Program-made: the position numbers and the translations under genes
Part shown: piece by piece, positions 7,701 to 7,979 of the stretch
How positions within the stretch are numbered: position 1 is the stretch's first letter
How the letters are laid out: the number at the start of each line of letters is the position of its first letter
Source of the DNA: an uncultured Desulfobacterium sp.
GTDB taxonomy: Bacteria > Desulfobacterota > Desulfobacteria > Desulfobacterales > Desulfobacteraceae
NCBI GenBank assembly: GCA_937124525.1
Contig: CAKZLA010000014.1
Coordinates: 1-7,979 of the forward strand
DNA length: 7,979 nt
Direction of reading: 5' to 3'
The notes under the pieces: generated by a model
Seen by the model: only the letters and a program-made list of their open reading frames with translations
Databases searched by the model: none
What the model was told of the DNA's origin: nothing

Positions 7701-7757
7701 GCGGTTTTCTGCTTCAAACTCTGCGGGAGTTTTTTCTGTTTCCATTTCCATGTACAT
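4707..7757 (-). CDS. Soluble hybrid histidine kinase, PAS-HisKA-HATPase-REC-REC-HPt
   Basis: A 1016-residue protein without membrane helices, so cytoplasmic sensing is expected. Order: coiled coil (about 12-64); PAS (about 66-190, with NGKITLFNVGATNLLGFS and YICKNG); HisKA with phospho-His218 in SHEIRTPINGVIGM; HATPase with N-box Asn335 (NAIKF), DSGVG at 402-406 and GGTGLGL at 431-437; receiver 1 with Asp495-496, Asp544, Thr575 and Lys597; receiver 2 with Glu645-Asp646, Asp689, Thr719 and Lys741; HPt with His855 in AHTIKG; and a helical C-terminal part (about 945-1016). All phosphorelay residues are present, so a BarA/ArcB-like relay His-Asp-His is expected, ending on the partner REC-GGDEF regulator encoded next. 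The PAS shows no haem or cysteine ligand pattern that I can recognise, so the cue is unknown. A Pro/Asp/Glu/His-rich stretch of about 40 residues (352-392) interrupts the HATPase fold. ATG 7757 is preceded by AAGGAAG 12 nt upstream; Met3 and Met5 are alternatives. Confidence 0.96.
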   Translation of the reverse strand: MYMEMETEKTPAEFEAENRMLRQEIKVAREAAAITARLVVKQFEKTDQTLHHLEAANAQRQAVLDATTQLSIISTDLNGKITLFNVGATNLLGFSQEEMEGKQNISVIHVKEELRHYAHVLTGVMPIEPVAIDVFSQHVKQHVFHTHEWTYICKNGTLLPVNLSITAFYNALGIMRGYLFTAMDMSSQKQMKQELIQAMEAAEAANSSKGDFLARMSHEIRTPINGVIGMAHLMGKTPLNTTQTNYLDKIQSSARTLLNLINDILDFSKIDAGKLTLESIDFRLEDVLANVVNTIGFLAEDKGLEFLFQVDKDIPSRLRGDPLRLGQILMNLASNAIKFTEKGEIVISVTLDGDHDTNRDAALPHMPGETPGTDPVTEGEDSRTEHPHAENGQALLKFSVKDSGVGLHSEQIASLFEAFSQADDSITRKYGGTGLGLSICSQLTRMMGGSIWVESKPNEGSTFIFTVKLSYSTSSALTSVPDKSLLHGQRALVVDDNRAARESLVSMLESFGMKVASAPDGKSALERLDHALEAKTPYTVVFLDWIMPGMDGIETARRIKANKGLARTPAMLMVTANGREEARMAAKETGIKAFLLKPVYPSVMYNALQETMGLAPSPAESGTGPATSPAAAMEHIRGARILLVEDNAINQEVALAFLEDAGMVVDIASNGQVCLDMMDKKAYDLILMDIQMPVLDGLATTRIIRNEKKLHHIPIIAMTAHSMAGDQEKSLKAGMNGHLNKPVNPGKLYQALQQFIPGKPGEKTIEAPPVENRPPRMSEESKKEITIMSRETRSGFQLPPLKGINHAKALEHLNHKPSLLLTILQDFKKNYGNHPEYLQNLLQQKDFKKIRECAHTIKGISGYMAAEKLFKRAAALENHLKAMEIKDPPQPESTASPRAVDLSLVHGFMNEMETTLTTLDQLPAKTVQPPCEPLKPGKNRHLNPRQRITDLDEEKQKTLKDFHALLLKGEFLAMDLLPDVEKILKDCGHERELRAIMDLMDDIEFEQAAEKMSKWF

Positions 7758-7766
7758 ATGTGTGAA

Positions 7767-7784
7767 CCACTTCCTTTCAAGTGG
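7767..7784 (-). promoter_or_regulatory. Kinase-gene ribosome site inside a small hairpin
   Basis: On the minus strand CCACTTGAAAGGAAGTGG forms a 6-bp stem (CCACTT/AAGTGG) with loop GAAAGG. The ribosome site AAGGAAG (7776-7770) spans loop and 3' arm, 12 nt before ATG 7757. The hairpin starts within the final codons of the preceding gene, whose stop is at 7779-7777. Ribosomes finishing that gene could open it, which would couple translation (inference). Confidence 0.4.
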
Positions 7785-7979
7785 GGTGGGTTGGAGGATT
7801 CATTCGGGTTCCACAGGTATGATCCGGTGCCATTATTGAGTCCACATGGGTTTCAATTATTAAAAGGGCAAGGTTTGCCGCATGATCAATTTTTTCTTCA
7901 CTGCAGTGACCTTCCAGACCCACCAGAAAAATGTTCCGGGGCAGGGGCATTTCACACACCTGGGGCATAATGTCCAGCA
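7777..7979 (-). CDS. C-terminal end of an unidentified gene, possibly a hydrogenase maturation endopeptidase
   Basis: Sixty-six codons enter from the right edge in frame and stop with TGA at 7779-7777, 19 nt before the kinase start. The visible protein runs LDIMPQV, then MPLPRNIFLVGLEG, then a helix (IDHAANLALLIIETHV), and a polar tail with one Cys and several Pro ending in PTHPT. In HycI/HyaD-type endopeptidases, which trim the C-terminus of the [NiFe] large subunit, the end of the fold has the same layout: Pro, a strand reading hhhhG-hp, then a final helix. The nearby hyfB/hyfC-like genes make this attractive, but too little is visible to be sure and the metal-binding residues would lie outside the window. 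Close spacing to the kinase gene suggests one operon. A non-coding or unrelated origin is not excluded. Confidence 0.4.
   Translation of the reverse strand, partial: LDIMPQVCEMPLPRNIFLVGLEGHCSEEKIDHAANLALLIIETHVDSIMAPDHTCGTRMNPPTHPT

Noticed and set aside
7898..7909. Perfect 12-bp palindrome TCACTGCAGTGA
   Set aside because: It lies inside the right-edge reading frame and encodes ordinary residues; no second copy or promoter context supports an operator.

Overview
The window is mostly a GC-rich (by eye about 52-55%) bacterial chromosome segment with every gene on the minus strand. A much AT-richer piece (about 40%, falling to 20-30% around 840-960) is joined to it at the left. The genes are a complex I-like membrane module of the group 4 [NiFe]-hydrogenase / formate hydrogenlyase type, a large hybrid histidine kinase with tandem receivers, and a GGDEF response regulator. 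This combination suits an anaerobic, probably sulfate-reducing member of the Desulfobacterota (former Deltaproteobacteria). That placement is an inference from gene content and style; no marker gene is present.

Reading along the minus strand (right to left), 7979-7777 holds the C-terminal 66 codons of a gene entering from outside. It faintly resembles the end of a hydrogenase maturation endopeptidase. Next, 7757-4707 encodes a 1016-residue soluble hybrid kinase (coiled coil, PAS, HisKA, HATPase, REC, REC, HPt, C-terminal helical domain). It overlaps by 10 nt a 341-residue REC-GGDEF diguanylate cyclase (4716-3691). These two look like one signalling cistron that turns an unknown cytoplasmic cue into c-di-GMP. 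A good sigma70-type promoter with a 17-nt spacer and a small palindrome lies at about 3592-3652. It precedes a HyfB/HycC-like antiporter subunit (3563-1593) and, 13 nt further on, a HyfC/HycD-like subunit whose reading frame breaks at about 1016.

At about 1013-1018 the HyfC homology stops in the middle of a conserved segment, composition changes sharply, and about 120 residues of the protein are missing. From about 880 to 1015 only a plus-strand open frame looks coding: 45 charged residues of unknown family, with a stop codon exactly at the break. At about 867-878, on a perfect 12-bp palindrome, coding sense flips to minus. From there to position 1 lies the C-terminal part of an S74-type intramolecular-chaperone protein (phage tail-fibre or surface-adhesin style) followed by at least 211 residues of a regular 14-residue repeat that runs off the window. 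The left 1 kb is therefore a mosaic of three unrelated pieces. It is either a real insertion or rearrangement in a prophage-like region, or a chimeric amplification/assembly join.

The most notable items are the unusually long repeat stalk after the chaperone domain, the double breakpoint that truncates hyfC, and the placement of a kinase/diguanylate cyclase pair directly beside hydrogenase-type genes. No RNA genes, CRISPR arrays, IS elements or transposases were seen.
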